From DASCNA01 sp036011305 (GTDB lineage: Bacteria > Verrucomicrobiota > Lentisphaeria > Victivallales > GWF2-38-69): DNA of 20,860 bases. Under the pieces are notes generated by a model. It searched no databases, had not been told where the DNA came from, and saw nothing but the letters and a program-made list of their open reading frames with translations. Where the stretch lies: assembly GCA_036011305.1 (NCBI GenBank), contig DASCNA010000045.1, positions 1 through 20,860 of the forward strand. The letters are read 5' to 3'. This document shows positions 1-7,315 of this stretch, piece by piece; position 1 is the first letter of the stretch; the number at the start of each line of letters is the position of its first letter. Both the position numbers and the translations under genes were made by a program.

Positions 1-412
1 CATCATGAGCTTTTTTAACTATGTATTCTGGTGCGCTGGCAAGAGGATTGCCATGGCTGTCATAATATGAACATAAAATATCAACTGCAGGAACTTCGGA
101 AAATGGATTAACGAAAGCTGTCTTATATCTTGGTACAACGTATAAGTCACTTGAACTTGCTTCTATATAAGAAAACAGACTGGAACCGTCAACACGTTCG
201 CCGATTGTCAGAATCTTATCAAGATGCTCTAAATCATTTATTATAAAATTCAGGAGCTTAAGTTTACCGTCTCCTCCTACATAACGGAAATTCAGCATCT
301 TAATGTCATTTTTAAGTATAAATTCTATAATATCTTTTTTGGTAAACTCTTCAGGAAGTTTATTTAGAAAACTTACAAGTTTATTAGGGTTCATTGAAAG
401 TAGGTCATTCAT
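1..412 (-). CDS. Glutamine synthetase family protein, N-terminal part (runs off window)
   Basis: The first 137 residues of a protein whose remainder lies beyond position 1. The order of motifs matches the N-terminal beta-grasp domain of type I-like glutamine synthetases: a strand ending in GGDGK (residues 46-50), DGSS (75-78), a SSDLYVVP segment (87-94), NPF (102-104) and a final APEYIVKKA helix start (128-136). Known family members ligate ammonia to glutamate using ATP. The ATP- and glutamate-binding residues lie in the missing C-terminal part, so activity and substrate cannot be judged. Some usually conserved spots differ: PRYKTAF stands where GlnA has a PD-x-(S/T)-TA-like segment, so it is probably a side branch, not the housekeeping enzyme. 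The start is the ATG at 412-410; the ATG five bases upstream is out of frame and hits a stop at once. It follows the aminomutase gene on the same strand after 183 bp and could be co-transcribed with it. Confidence 0.75.
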   Translation of the reverse strand, partial: MNDLLSMNPNKLVSFLNKLPEEFTKKDIIEFILKNDIKMLNFRYVGGDGKLKLLNFIINDLEHLDKILTIGERVDGSSLFSYIEASSSDLYVVPRYKTAFVNPFSEVPAVDILCSYYDSHGNPLASAPEYIVKKAHD

Positions 413-453
413 TGCATTACCTGTTGTTTTTAGTAGTTATAAGAATAAATAAT

Positions 454-486
454 AAATTACTTAAATTAATATGAATTAAGTAATTT
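454..486. repeat. Perfect 11-bp inverted repeat upstream of the glutamine-synthetase-like gene
   Basis: AAATTACTTAA (454-464) and TTAAGTAATTT (476-486) are exact reverse complements around an 11-nt spacer. It lies 41 bp upstream of the start at 412. The stem is AT-only apart from one GC pair and no T-tract follows on either strand, so an intrinsic terminator is unlikely. A protein-binding site or chance AT-rich symmetry are the alternatives. The rest of the 413-595 gap holds no ORF and no convincing promoter. Confidence 0.35.
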
Positions 487-595
487 TCTACAATCTGCCT
501 ATTGCAGTAAACTTAACAATGTCAATTTTCTGCAACAGACACTTTATTGTAATAGAATTTTCAAATTTATGTGAAAAAATATTTCCAATACAGTA

Positions 596-1741
596 TTAGA
601 TTTCCACCAACTCTTTTTCTTTTATTGTTTCCATTTCGTCAGGATCATAAAGTTTATAATCTTCACTTTCTTCAGGCATATTTGGAATTGATGTCATTTT
701 TCCTTCATAACTTCTCAGATGATATTCTTTGTCATCATGCCCCATAATATAGTAATCAGGCATCAGAGGAATTTTACCTACATTGGTTGCTATAACATAC
801 ATAGGCTGAGCTAAACCGCTTACATGTCCTCTGATTGCATCTCTTATAAGTTCAGCTCCTTTTTCTACAGGAGTTCTGAAATGATCAATTCCGGGAGCCG
901 GTTCACAGTAGAACATATAGTAGAGCCTAATTCTTGTAGCAAGAAGTTTCAAATGCAGTTCTCTAAAACTTTTAACATCATCATTAATACCTTTCATAAG
1001 AACACCCTGATTGGAAACAACAATACCGCATGATAACAGCTTATAAACTGCTTGTGCTGTCAGCTCGGTAATTTCCTTTGCATTATTGCACTGAACATTA
1101 ATATAAATTGGAATCCTGTGATAAGGTCTTAGTATATTCATCAAACTTTCAGTTATTCTATGAGGAAGAGTAATAGGAGCTCTTGTGTGAAAACGTATCA
1201 TTTCAAGATGATCTATTTTGCGAAGTTCAGTAATCAGATATTCTATTTTTTCATCGGAAAGTAAGAATGGATCACCTCCAGTTATTAAAACATCACGTAT
1301 CTCTTTGTGTTCTCTTATCCACTTTAAACCTTCATCAACATCAAAACGTAGAGAGAGGCTCTGGTCTACTACCAGTTCTCTTCTGAAACAGTGTCTGCAG
1401 TAAACAGTACATACTTCTGTGACAGTGAAGGCAATTCTGTCATGATACTGACGGGCAATTGAATCTGGCCTTACTTCGTCTGTAGCACGGTTTTCCTTCC
1501 AGATTAAATATTCATCCATTCCATACTGATTTACTGTTTCCTGCATAGAAGGAACCATCTGCTTTCTAATCGGACATTTTGGATCATTTCTGTCCATTAA
1601 AGATGCAAAATAAGGAGTCATTCCCCATTTTGTATTCAGTGTATTAATGGCTTTCTCTTCATCAGGAGTAACATTGATATACTTCTTCAATTCATCTAGA
1701 GTGTCAACAAAGTTTTCAAGTTGTTTTTTCCATTCTTCCAT
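596..1741 (-). CDS. KamA-like radical SAM aminomutase (lysine 2,3-aminomutase family), substrate unassigned
   Basis: Radical SAM, PLP-dependent 2,3-aminomutase of 381 residues. The iron-sulfur motif CTVYCRHC has cysteines at 111, 115 and 118; GGDP follows near 155. The likely PLP lysine is K323 in NVGK, matching the lysine after the glycine run in characterised lysine 2,3-aminomutase. Family members move an alpha-amino group to the beta carbon. Three things depart from the lysine enzyme. The CDLS aspartate that binds the substrate side-chain amine is glutamate here (E280 in FYCEPAPG). The VVDAPGGGGK aspartate is lost in a shortened VIATNVGK. The zinc cysteines are absent: GVNDC reads GINDD, and the C-terminus has no cysteine cluster. 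The ATG at 1741 is chosen because AAGGG sits 8 nt upstream; the in-frame TTG at 1747 lies too close to it. It is divergent from the HTH-PAS regulator. Family assignment is firm; substrate is unknown. Confidence 0.9.
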   Translation of the reverse strand: MEEWKKQLENFVDTLDELKKYINVTPDEEKAINTLNTKWGMTPYFASLMDRNDPKCPIRKQMVPSMQETVNQYGMDEYLIWKENRATDEVRPDSIARQYHDRIAFTVTEVCTVYCRHCFRRELVVDQSLSLRFDVDEGLKWIREHKEIRDVLITGGDPFLLSDEKIEYLITELRKIDHLEMIRFHTRAPITLPHRITESLMNILRPYHRIPIYINVQCNNAKEITELTAQAVYKLLSCGIVVSNQGVLMKGINDDVKSFRELHLKLLATRIRLYYMFYCEPAPGIDHFRTPVEKGAELIRDAIRGHVSGLAQPMYVIATNVGKIPLMPDYYIMGHDDKEYHLRSYEGKMTSIPNMPEESEDYKLYDPDEMETIKEKELVEI

Positions 1742-1807
1742 GATCAAATCCCTTTCTTAAAAAATCAATTCTTTTATTTTATTTGAAATCCATCCCTAAT
1801 TTAAGTT

Positions 1808-1836
1808 ATTATAAAATACGTTCTTTCCGTAATTAA
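1808..1836 (-). promoter_or_regulatory. Predicted sigma70-type promoter of the aminomutase gene
   Basis: On the minus strand a perfect TATAAT (1813-1808) is preceded, after 17 bp, by a weak -35 TTAATT (1836-1831). The -10 lies about 67 bp upstream of the ATG at 1741. The weak -35 fits a promoter needing an activator, and the paired GACAnATGGC sites lie upstream of it. Confidence 0.5.
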
Positions 1837-1862
1837 TTAATGCTCAAAAGCAAATGAAAATA

Positions 1863-1890
1863 TTGATAAATCAGACAAATGGCGTATATT
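1863..1890 (+). promoter_or_regulatory. Predicted promoter of the HTH-PAS regulator gene
   Basis: TTGATA (1863-1868), a 16-bp spacer and TATATT (1885-1890) form a plausible promoter reading toward the ATG at 1968. Motif copy 1 (1874-1885) lies inside the spacer, which would suit autorepression. An alternative TATAAT at 1890-1895 has no -35 at proper distance. Confidence 0.4.
1874..1885 (+). promoter_or_regulatory. GACAnATGGC motif, copy 1
   Basis: GACAAATGGCGT in the divergent regulator/aminomutase gap. The core is an imperfect palindrome of form GnCAnnTGnC. An identical 12-mer occurs at 6147-6158, upstream of the permease. It overlaps the predicted regulator promoter and lies about 60 bp upstream of the predicted aminomutase -10. 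It looks like an operator, with the adjacent HTH-PAS protein the obvious candidate ligand (inference). Confidence 0.55.
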
Positions 1891-1913
1891 ATAATATAAA
1901 AACATTAAAATAA

Positions 1914-1925
1914 GACACATGGCAT
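1914..1925 (+). promoter_or_regulatory. GACAnATGGC motif, copy 2
   Basis: GACACATGGCAT, same orientation as copy 1 and exactly 40 bp downstream start to start, near four helical turns. It is about 43 bp before the regulator ATG, downstream of its predicted -10. The same paired arrangement, 38 bp centre to centre, recurs at 6147-6196. Confidence 0.55.
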
Positions 1926-1967
1926 AATACGTCCGTTTTTTATCTGTATAACAAAGGGAGTCCTGAT

Positions 1968-4166
1968 ATGTTTAATAAAGAAGAATTTAAACTTCAGCGA
2001 AAAAAAAAGAAAATCACTCAGGAAGCTTTAGGAAAACTGATAGGTAAATCTTCCAGAACTATTGTCAGATGGGAAACAGGTTTGAGTATCCCTTCAGAAT
2101 ATTTTATCAGACTGATAGCAGAAGTATTAAATATTTCAGTTACAAGAATATCTGACTTACAGGAAATTGGAGATTTACATCCTTACTATTATGGTTCACT
2201 TGGTAAACTGGATAAAATAACGCTTGATCTGTCTACAAAAACAGAAACAGAAAAGCAGAAAATGCTTATTAATTTACAAAATCAGACAGAAATGCTTCTT
2301 TGGGAAAAAAAAGAAAATAAGAGAGATATTCATCTGTTTTCATCGCTTCTGAACTCTATAAATTTCATTATTTACCGGAAAGATAAAAATCTTAAATACA
2401 CTTATGTTAATCAATTTTTCCTATCTTATTTCAATATATTAGACCGGAGCATTATTCTTGGTCATAAAAACAATGAGATATGGAATCCTAAAAGTTCTAT
2501 GAAACATCTTGATGATCTGGAAAGACAGGTAATAAAGCAGAAAATAGGTGTTCATAGAGAGAATATTCCCATAGCAAGTTTCGTTGGACCTTCGAAAACA
2601 GGTTTTGTCTCGCTTGATCCGGTATTATCTGAAGCAGGAACAGTCAATGGAATTACTGGAACAATTATTGATATAAGCGGAGAGGACACTGCAAAGGAAA
2701 AATATTTTTATATGGAATCGATTCTAGATAAAATTGAACATGCTATCTGGATAATAAAAACAAAACCATATAGGCATTATATATATGTAAATAATGCGAT
2801 ACAGGATATTTTTCAGATAAGGAAAAATGAATTTTACTGTAATGCCGACAGATGGATGAACTTTATATACAAAGAAGATAAGAAAAGAGTATTATCTGAA
2901 ATCAAAAATAGATCTAATTTTCTTGAATATAGAATTCAACTTCAAGATGGGAATATTCGCCATATTCAGCACTTTATTTATAACGCTACTATCAAGGATG
3001 AAGAACTTGAGTTTGGAGTGATCAGAGATTGTACACAATTAAAAGAAGCAACCAGAAAACTTGAAATATTAGATATTAATATCAAGGCCATGTCCGACGG
3101 ACTAGCTATCCGGGATATTGAAACAGATGAATATATATATTTTAATGATTCTTTTGAGAAAATATTGGGTGTTTCAAATGATATTATTAAAGAAAAAAAT
3201 CTTTCCGCTGTTTTAAAAGAAATATTGATAATGCCTGAATATAAAATCTATGAAAAACAAATTCTTGCCGATCCGTTCATGAATCATGAGTCATTAAAAA
3301 TATTAAGACCTGACGGTGAGATAAAATGGATACAGATTACACGGGAAGAGGTTAACTTTTTAAATAGAACTTCAGCTTTGCTTGTAGTTAAAGATATTAC
3401 TGAAAGACAAAAAAAAGATGAAACGCTTTTTCTTTTACAGGAATTCCTCAACATTACTCCTTATTCTGTATGGCTTGAAGAAATTTATCCAAATGGAGAT
3501 TATAAATTTCTGTTTGTAAGTGACAGCATAAAAAAAATCTATGGTTATCCCAAAAGCTGTTTCTACGAAAATCAGAATTTCTGGTTAACAAGACTGCATC
3601 CGGACGACCTTAAAAAAGAGCTGGAATTCAGAAAAAATGCATCATTTCCTAAAAAAGAGTCAAAAAGGGAATATCGGATTATCAATTCAAAAGGTGAAAC
3701 GAGATATATTCAGGAAATCAATAAATTCATGGGACCTTATGCGATTGGAATAGAATTAGACATAACAGATTCCAAAAAAGAAGAAGAAAACATAAGCAAG
3801 CTTAAGAAAAGAAATCAATTCTTTGAATTTTTAGCAAACTCATCTTCAGATGCATTAGCTGTTATCAATGTAAAAACAGAAAATTATTCTTTCATAAATT
3901 CAACTTACAGTAAAATTTACGGTTACCCTGCGGATGAATTTTATAATAACGGCACAGCTTTCCTATATAACAAATGCATACATCCTGATTATGTAGATGG
4001 TATGAAGAATTTAAGAAAACTAAAAGAGAAAGAAAATTATAAATTTAAAATTATAAAACCTGATGACGAAGTACGTTTGCTCGAAGGAAAGTTCAGCATC
4101 CAAAAATTTGATGGTGAAAGTTTTTATATTTCAATCGAAAAAGACATTACAGAAAATTTTATCTAG
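1968..4166 (+). CDS. Transcriptional regulator: N-terminal Xre-type HTH followed by about five PAS domains
   Basis: A 732-residue protein not matching any named regulator I know. Residues about 7-61 form an Xre/Cro-type helix-turn-helix (ITQEALGKLIGKSSRTIVRW, then GLSIPS). A charged linker follows to about 118, then about five PAS-like units near 120-237, 245-358, 366-480, 485-603 and 615-732. Several end in the usual DIT or DIS signature (IIDIS, VKDITE, LDITD, EKDITE). There is no histidine kinase, GGDEF, EAL or AAA domain: the protein stops just after the last DITE, where an effector would normally begin. No signal peptide or membrane segment is seen, so it should be a cytosolic one-component sensor-regulator. 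GGGAG lies 7 nt before the ATG. It is transcribed divergently from the aminomutase gene and convergently with the permease gene. GACAnATGGC copies flank both. The inducer is unknown; a metabolite of the neighbouring pathway is an inference. Confidence 0.8.
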   Translation: MFNKEEFKLQRKKKKITQEALGKLIGKSSRTIVRWETGLSIPSEYFIRLIAEVLNISVTRISDLQEIGDLHPYYYGSLGKLDKITLDLSTKTETEKQKMLINLQNQTEMLLWEKKENKRDIHLFSSLLNSINFIIYRKDKNLKYTYVNQFFLSYFNILDRSIILGHKNNEIWNPKSSMKHLDDLERQVIKQKIGVHRENIPIASFVGPSKTGFVSLDPVLSEAGTVNGITGTIIDISGEDTAKEKYFYMESILDKIEHAIWIIKTKPYRHYIYVNNAIQDIFQIRKNEFYCNADRWMNFIYKEDKKRVLSEIKNRSNFLEYRIQLQDGNIRHIQHFIYNATIKDEELEFGVIRDCTQLKEATRKLEILDINIKAMSDGLAIRDIETDEYIYFNDSFEKILGVSNDIIKEKNLSAVLKEILIMPEYKIYEKQILADPFMNHESLKILRPDGEIKWIQITREEVNFLNRTSALLVVKDITERQKKDETLFLLQEFLNITPYSVWLEEIYPNGDYKFLFVSDSIKKIYGYPKSCFYENQNFWLTRLHPDDLKKELEFRKNASFPKKESKREYRIINSKGETRYIQEINKFMGPYAIGIELDITDSKKEEENISKLKKRNQFFEFLANSSSDALAVINVKTENYSFINSTYSKIYGYPADEFYNNGTAFLYNKCIHPDYVDGMKNLRKLKEKENYKFKIIKPDDEVRLLEGKFSIQKFDGESFYISIEKDITENFI

Positions 4167-4176
4167 TCTACAAAAA

Positions 4177-4207
4177 AAATCTTTCCTGCTCACTGCAGGA
4201 AAGATTT
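4177..4207 (-). terminator. Strong intrinsic terminator between convergent regulator and permease genes
   Basis: A perfect 13-bp stem, AAATCTTTCCTGC (4177-4189) and GCAGGAAAGATTT (4195-4207), with a 5-nt loop. On the minus strand the stem runs straight into eight T residues (the A-run at 4172-4179), a textbook terminator for the permease gene ending at 4227. On the plus strand the same hairpin comes 10 nt after the regulator stop codon but with only a short T-run, so it is probably weaker in that direction. Confidence 0.9.
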
Positions 4208-4226
4208 AAACTTTAGAAATAATTTA

Positions 4227-5813
4227 TTATAGTATCATTTCACCATTTTCTGAACGAGTGATTTTTGGTTTATAATAGCTCTTAACTCCCCAAAAATAAA
4301 ATACAAGTGCGAGAAGTACAACTATCAACTGCCCCCATCCATTCGGTATGAGCCCCAAACCGCCAAAATCAGTTCCCCCGATATAAGAGAAGACGGCCAT
4401 TACAGCCATATAAACTATAAGCCACATAGCTGAGCGAAGCTGTCCGCCAAAATCTACCCATCCTGTTTTATGCTGGTAGTAAAAATAAAACACCATTCCA
4501 GCCAGCATAGTCAGTAAAACTTTTCCTGTCATAGGCCATCTTGCCCAGTACATTATAAGAGAGCATAAAACAAAAACAATAGGTGATAAAACTGGAGCAA
4601 ACGGCAGTTTAAACGGTCTTTTCATATCAGGATATTTTACTCTTAAAGCACTTAGGCCGATAGGTCCAACTAAAAATGATATTACAAATGCTACAGTTAT
4701 TGCAGTAGCAAGATTACTCCAACCTTGAAATACAAACAGAAATACAAAACTAACACCTAAGTTAACCCAGAGCGCTGCTCGAGGGACTCTTGTTTTAGCA
4801 TGAAGTTTACCAATAAATTTAGGCATTTGTTTATTTTTTTCCATTCCAAAAAGCATTCTTGCACATGATCCTAAAATTGCCAGAGCACATCCACTCGGAG
4901 AAACAAAGGCATCAAAATAAAGCACCAACATCAGTAAATTCAGATTAAGAGCTATTGCCAACTGAGCAAACGGAGAACTCATAACCATATGAGACCAACC
5001 CTGTGCAACAACTGAAGGATTAACTGCAGCAATAAAAACTATCTGCAGCAATACATAAAGGGAAATACCTATAACAAGACATGTAATAACTGCAAAAGGT
5101 ATTGATTTTCCAGGGTTTTTTGCTTCTCCGGCAAGATTGATAACTGTCTGATAACCGGTCAGGCAGAAAACGATTCCTGTTGCCGGGACGGCTGCCAAAA
5201 CAGCTGACCAGTGATAAGGAGCAAATGAATGATGGAAAGATGTAAAGTTACTAATATGAAATGAAACTACAGCCAACACAACGATTGTTAAAAACGGGAC
5301 AAAGAGTTTAAAGCAGGTCACCAGCACCATAGATTTCAAAAACAACTGCATGCTCCAGTAATTTAAGAAAAAGTAAATGAACATTAAACCGCCGGCAAAC
5401 ATCAAACCATAAATGGTCATATCACCTGTAGCGGAACTGTATAATGCATGTGTCCATGCAAAATTCCAAGATGACAGATACTGTGTAGATGCAACTGCCT
5501 CAATTGCTGTCGATGGCGCAAAGGCAACCCAGTTCGCCCAACCTCCCATAAAACCGGTAAGCTGTCCATGAGATTCCTGCAGATAATGAACCATACTGCC
5601 AGTCTTAGGAAACATTGTTCCTAATTCTGTGCATGTCAATGCGATTAGCATAATTATAGCTCCACCTATTATCCATGATATCACGGCAGCTGGACCAGCC
5701 AGTTTTGCCGCCTCAAAAGGTGCAAAAAGCCAAGCTGAACCGATAATTGAAGTAGCACCGGCCAGCACTAAAGTCCATTTACCTATTTCTCTTTTTGAAG
5801 TTACAAATTCCAC
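4227..5813 (-). CDS. APC-superfamily amino acid permease, similar to aspartate/glutamate:H+ symporters (YveA-like)
   Basis: A 528-residue, strongly hydrophobic protein with 12 or more membrane segments. The first helix carries GSAWLFAPFEAAKLAGPAA, the broken TM1 of APC transporters. This, together with ISWIIGG, the SPSGCA segment and the overall length, resembles what I recall of Bacillus subtilis YveA, an aspartate/glutamate proton symporter. It should import an amino acid at the inner membrane; a dicarboxylic substrate is only an inference from resemblance. The start is a GTG at 5813-5811 with GGGGAG 9 nt upstream; no ATG fits better. It is a single-gene unit with its own strong terminator. 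The 445-bp upstream gap holds a predicted promoter, a roughly 165-nt leader and two GACAnATGGC sites. This suggests joint control with the aminomutase, whose substrate it might supply. Confidence 0.85.
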   Translation of the reverse strand: MEFVTSKREIGKWTLVLAGATSIIGSAWLFAPFEAAKLAGPAAVISWIIGGAIIMLIALTCTELGTMFPKTGSMVHYLQESHGQLTGFMGGWANWVAFAPSTAIEAVASTQYLSSWNFAWTHALYSSATGDMTIYGLMFAGGLMFIYFFLNYWSMQLFLKSMVLVTCFKLFVPFLTIVVLAVVSFHISNFTSFHHSFAPYHWSAVLAAVPATGIVFCLTGYQTVINLAGEAKNPGKSIPFAVITCLVIGISLYVLLQIVFIAAVNPSVVAQGWSHMVMSSPFAQLAIALNLNLLMLVLYFDAFVSPSGCALAILGSCARMLFGMEKNKQMPKFIGKLHAKTRVPRAALWVNLGVSFVFLFVFQGWSNLATAITVAFVISFLVGPIGLSALRVKYPDMKRPFKLPFAPVLSPIVFVLCSLIMYWARWPMTGKVLLTMLAGMVFYFYYQHKTGWVDFGGQLRSAMWLIVYMAVMAVFSYIGGTDFGGLGLIPNGWGQLIVVLLALVFYFWGVKSYYKPKITRSENGEMIL

Positions 5814-5873
5814 AATAATTTACTCCCCTCTCATTAATTTATATTTATGCCCCAATAATTCATAAATAATTTT

Positions 5874-5961
5874 AAAAAAATACCAACTGATTACCTATGT
5901 CTCAACTTTATTAAAAACAATCTGTAAAACCTGCATACAAAAAGTCTAAAGTTAGTATCAG
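5874..5961 (-). promoter_or_regulatory. Structured 5' leader of the permease gene ending in a T-run, possible attenuator
   Basis: In the predicted leader transcript, CTGAT (5961-5957) can pair with ATCAG (5891-5887), and AACTTTA (5953-5947) with TAAAGTT (5910-5904). This gives a nested, AT-rich long-range hairpin. Shortly after the outer stem comes GGTA and then seven T residues (complement of 5880-5874), about 60 nt before the GTG start. The layout resembles a leader terminator, but the stems are short and AT-rich. No known riboswitch class was recognised. Confidence 0.3.
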
Positions 5962-5984
5962 AACAGTCCACAAATAACACCACA

Positions 5985-6014
5985 ATTATAAAGATACTTT
6001 AATCCAATAAGCAA
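5985..6014 (-). promoter_or_regulatory. Predicted promoter of the permease gene
   Basis: On the minus strand TTGCTT (6014-6009), an 18-bp spacer and a perfect TATAAT (5990-5985). The start point would fall near 5978, giving a leader of about 165 nt. The paired GACAnATGGC sites lie roughly 175 and 210 bp upstream of it. Confidence 0.5.
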
Positions 6015-6146
6015 ATAATGTATTTGATAAAATACTTATGTCCCTTTTATCTCTTATGAATTAAATATGTACATTCCAACTTAATAAGTTACTTTTTTTT
6101 TGGTATTATTTAAGAAAGGATGTTCAAAGAAATCGCTGATAATCGC

Positions 6147-6158
6147 GACAAATGGCGT
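6147..6158 (+). promoter_or_regulatory. GACAnATGGC motif, copy 3
   Basis: GACAAATGGCGT, identical over 12 bases to copy 1. It lies in the non-coding gap between selD and the permease gene, far upstream of the predicted permease promoter. selD ends at 6259, so the site most likely serves the permease. Confidence 0.55.
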
Positions 6159-6184
6159 AAAATTTAACAAAATAACTAAAAAAT

Positions 6185-6196
6185 AAGCCATATGTC
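6185..6196 (-). promoter_or_regulatory. GACAnATGGC motif, copy 4 (inverted)
   Basis: AAGCCATATGTC on the plus strand, reading GACATATGGCTT on the minus strand. Its core, GACATATGGC, is the most palindromic of the four copies (8 of 10 positions). It is 38 bp centre to centre from copy 3 and faces it. Confidence 0.5.
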
Positions 6197-6258
6197 TTAG
6201 TACTGACTAGATTTAATAAATACAAGAAAGATGTGATTCTCCAGCAATAATAAATATA

Positions 6259-7302
6259 TTAGTAGACTGATAAATTTATATTTTCATCTATAAGAGGCAC
6301 AACCTCTCCTATTATAGAAGAAGCATATCCTGCGGCAATCAAATCTTTTACTAAATTTTGAGCAGTACTTTCCGGACAGCATATCAGAAGACCGCCAGAA
6401 GTCTGTGCATCACAGGAAAGCATTTTCAGATTATAATCCAAGTTATTGTTGAAATCAGTTTTCATTTCTACATATTTGAGATTTCTAAATGAAGCTCCAG
6501 GTATACATCCTAAATCTACCAAATCGTAAGCTCCTTGCAATAAGGGAATTTTATGTAAATCTATTTTTAATGTAGCATTACTTCCCTTTGCTATTTCAAA
6601 AGCATGTCCCAATAAACCGAAACCTGTAATATCTGTAGCACAATTAACATTGTATTTAATCATTAATTCTGAAGCTGATTTGTTCAATTTCATCATATAA
6701 TTAAGTGCAGTTTCCAGATCATGACTGTCAGTCTCTCCAATTTTATTTCCTGCAAGTAAAACACCGGATCCTATTGGTTTTGTCAATATCAGTTTATCAC
6801 CTGATATTGCTGAAGAGTTTCTAATTATTTTATCAGGATGAACAATGCCAGTAACAGCTAAGCCATACTTAGGAGGTGTATCATCGATTGTGTGTCCACC
6901 TGCTAAAACTGCACCTGCTTCAGCTATTTTTTCGGCTCCTCCTCTTAAAATCTGCCGAAGGACATTAAGTTTCATGTCCTTTGCCGGAAACATAACCAAA
7001 TTCAGAGCTAAAATAGCTTTTCCTCCCATAGAATATATGTCGCTCAAGGCATTGGCGGCGGCTATTTGCCCAAAAGTATATGGATCTGAACATAGAGGCG
7101 GGAAAAAATCAGTAGTCTGAATTATAGCAGTATCATCGTTAATCTTCCAAACTGCGGCATCATCACATGTTTCTGTACCGACAAGCAGCTCTTTTTTTTT
7201 TAGAAACGGCAATCCTCCAATAACTTTAGCAAGATCAGAGGGAGAAAGTTTTGCTGAACATCCCCCATGCTCAATAGATTTAAGCAGATCAATATCTTCC
7301 AT
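6259..7302 (-). CDS. selD: Selenide, water dikinase (selenophosphate synthetase)
   Basis: This 347-residue enzyme makes selenophosphate from selenide and ATP, the activated selenium donor for selenocysteine, seleno-tRNA and selenium-containing molybdenum cofactors. The N-terminal catalytic signature is present as GGCSAK, with Cys15 and Lys18 in the places of E. coli Cys17 and Lys20; the first position is cysteine, not selenocysteine. DDAAVW (47-52), the metal/ATP-binding segment TTDFFPP (64-70) and GGHTIDD (about 135) follow, as in the PurM/SelD fold. Length is normal. GAGAGA precedes the ATG at 7302. It is the last gene of a compact run (cysteine-desulfurase-like, DUF3343, methyltransferase, selD), with 13 bp between it and the methyltransferase. 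No selA, selB or tRNA-Sec lies in the window, so the final use of selenophosphate is not shown. Confidence 0.95.
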   Translation of the reverse strand: MEDIDLLKSIEHGGCSAKLSPSDLAKVIGGLPFLKKKELLVGTETCDDAAVWKINDDTAIIQTTDFFPPLCSDPYTFGQIAAANALSDIYSMGGKAILALNLVMFPAKDMKLNVLRQILRGGAEKIAEAGAVLAGGHTIDDTPPKYGLAVTGIVHPDKIIRNSSAISGDKLILTKPIGSGVLLAGNKIGETDSHDLETALNYMMKLNKSASELMIKYNVNCATDITGFGLLGHAFEIAKGSNATLKIDLHKIPLLQGAYDLVDLGCIPGASFRNLKYVEMKTDFNNNLDYNLKMLSCDAQTSGGLLICCPESTAQNLVKDLIAAGYASSIIGEVVPLIDENINLSVY

Positions 7303-7315
7303 AATTATCTCTCAG

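Noticed and set aside
596..1741. Naming the aminomutase glutamate 2,3-aminomutase because of the glutamine-synthetase-like neighbour and acidic-type permease
   Set aside because: The position expected to carry the carboxylate-binding lysine is a glutamate, so the evidence does not support that name.
1874..1925. TGGC in the repeated motif as part of sigma54 (-24/-12) promoters
   Set aside because: No GC dinucleotide occurs at the required spacing after TGGC in any of the four copies, and the regulator has no AAA+ sigma54-activating domain.
6078..6101. AACTTAATAAGTT followed by nine T residues as a plus-strand terminator
   Set aside because: The stem is at most five AT-rich pairs and no plus-strand gene precedes it.
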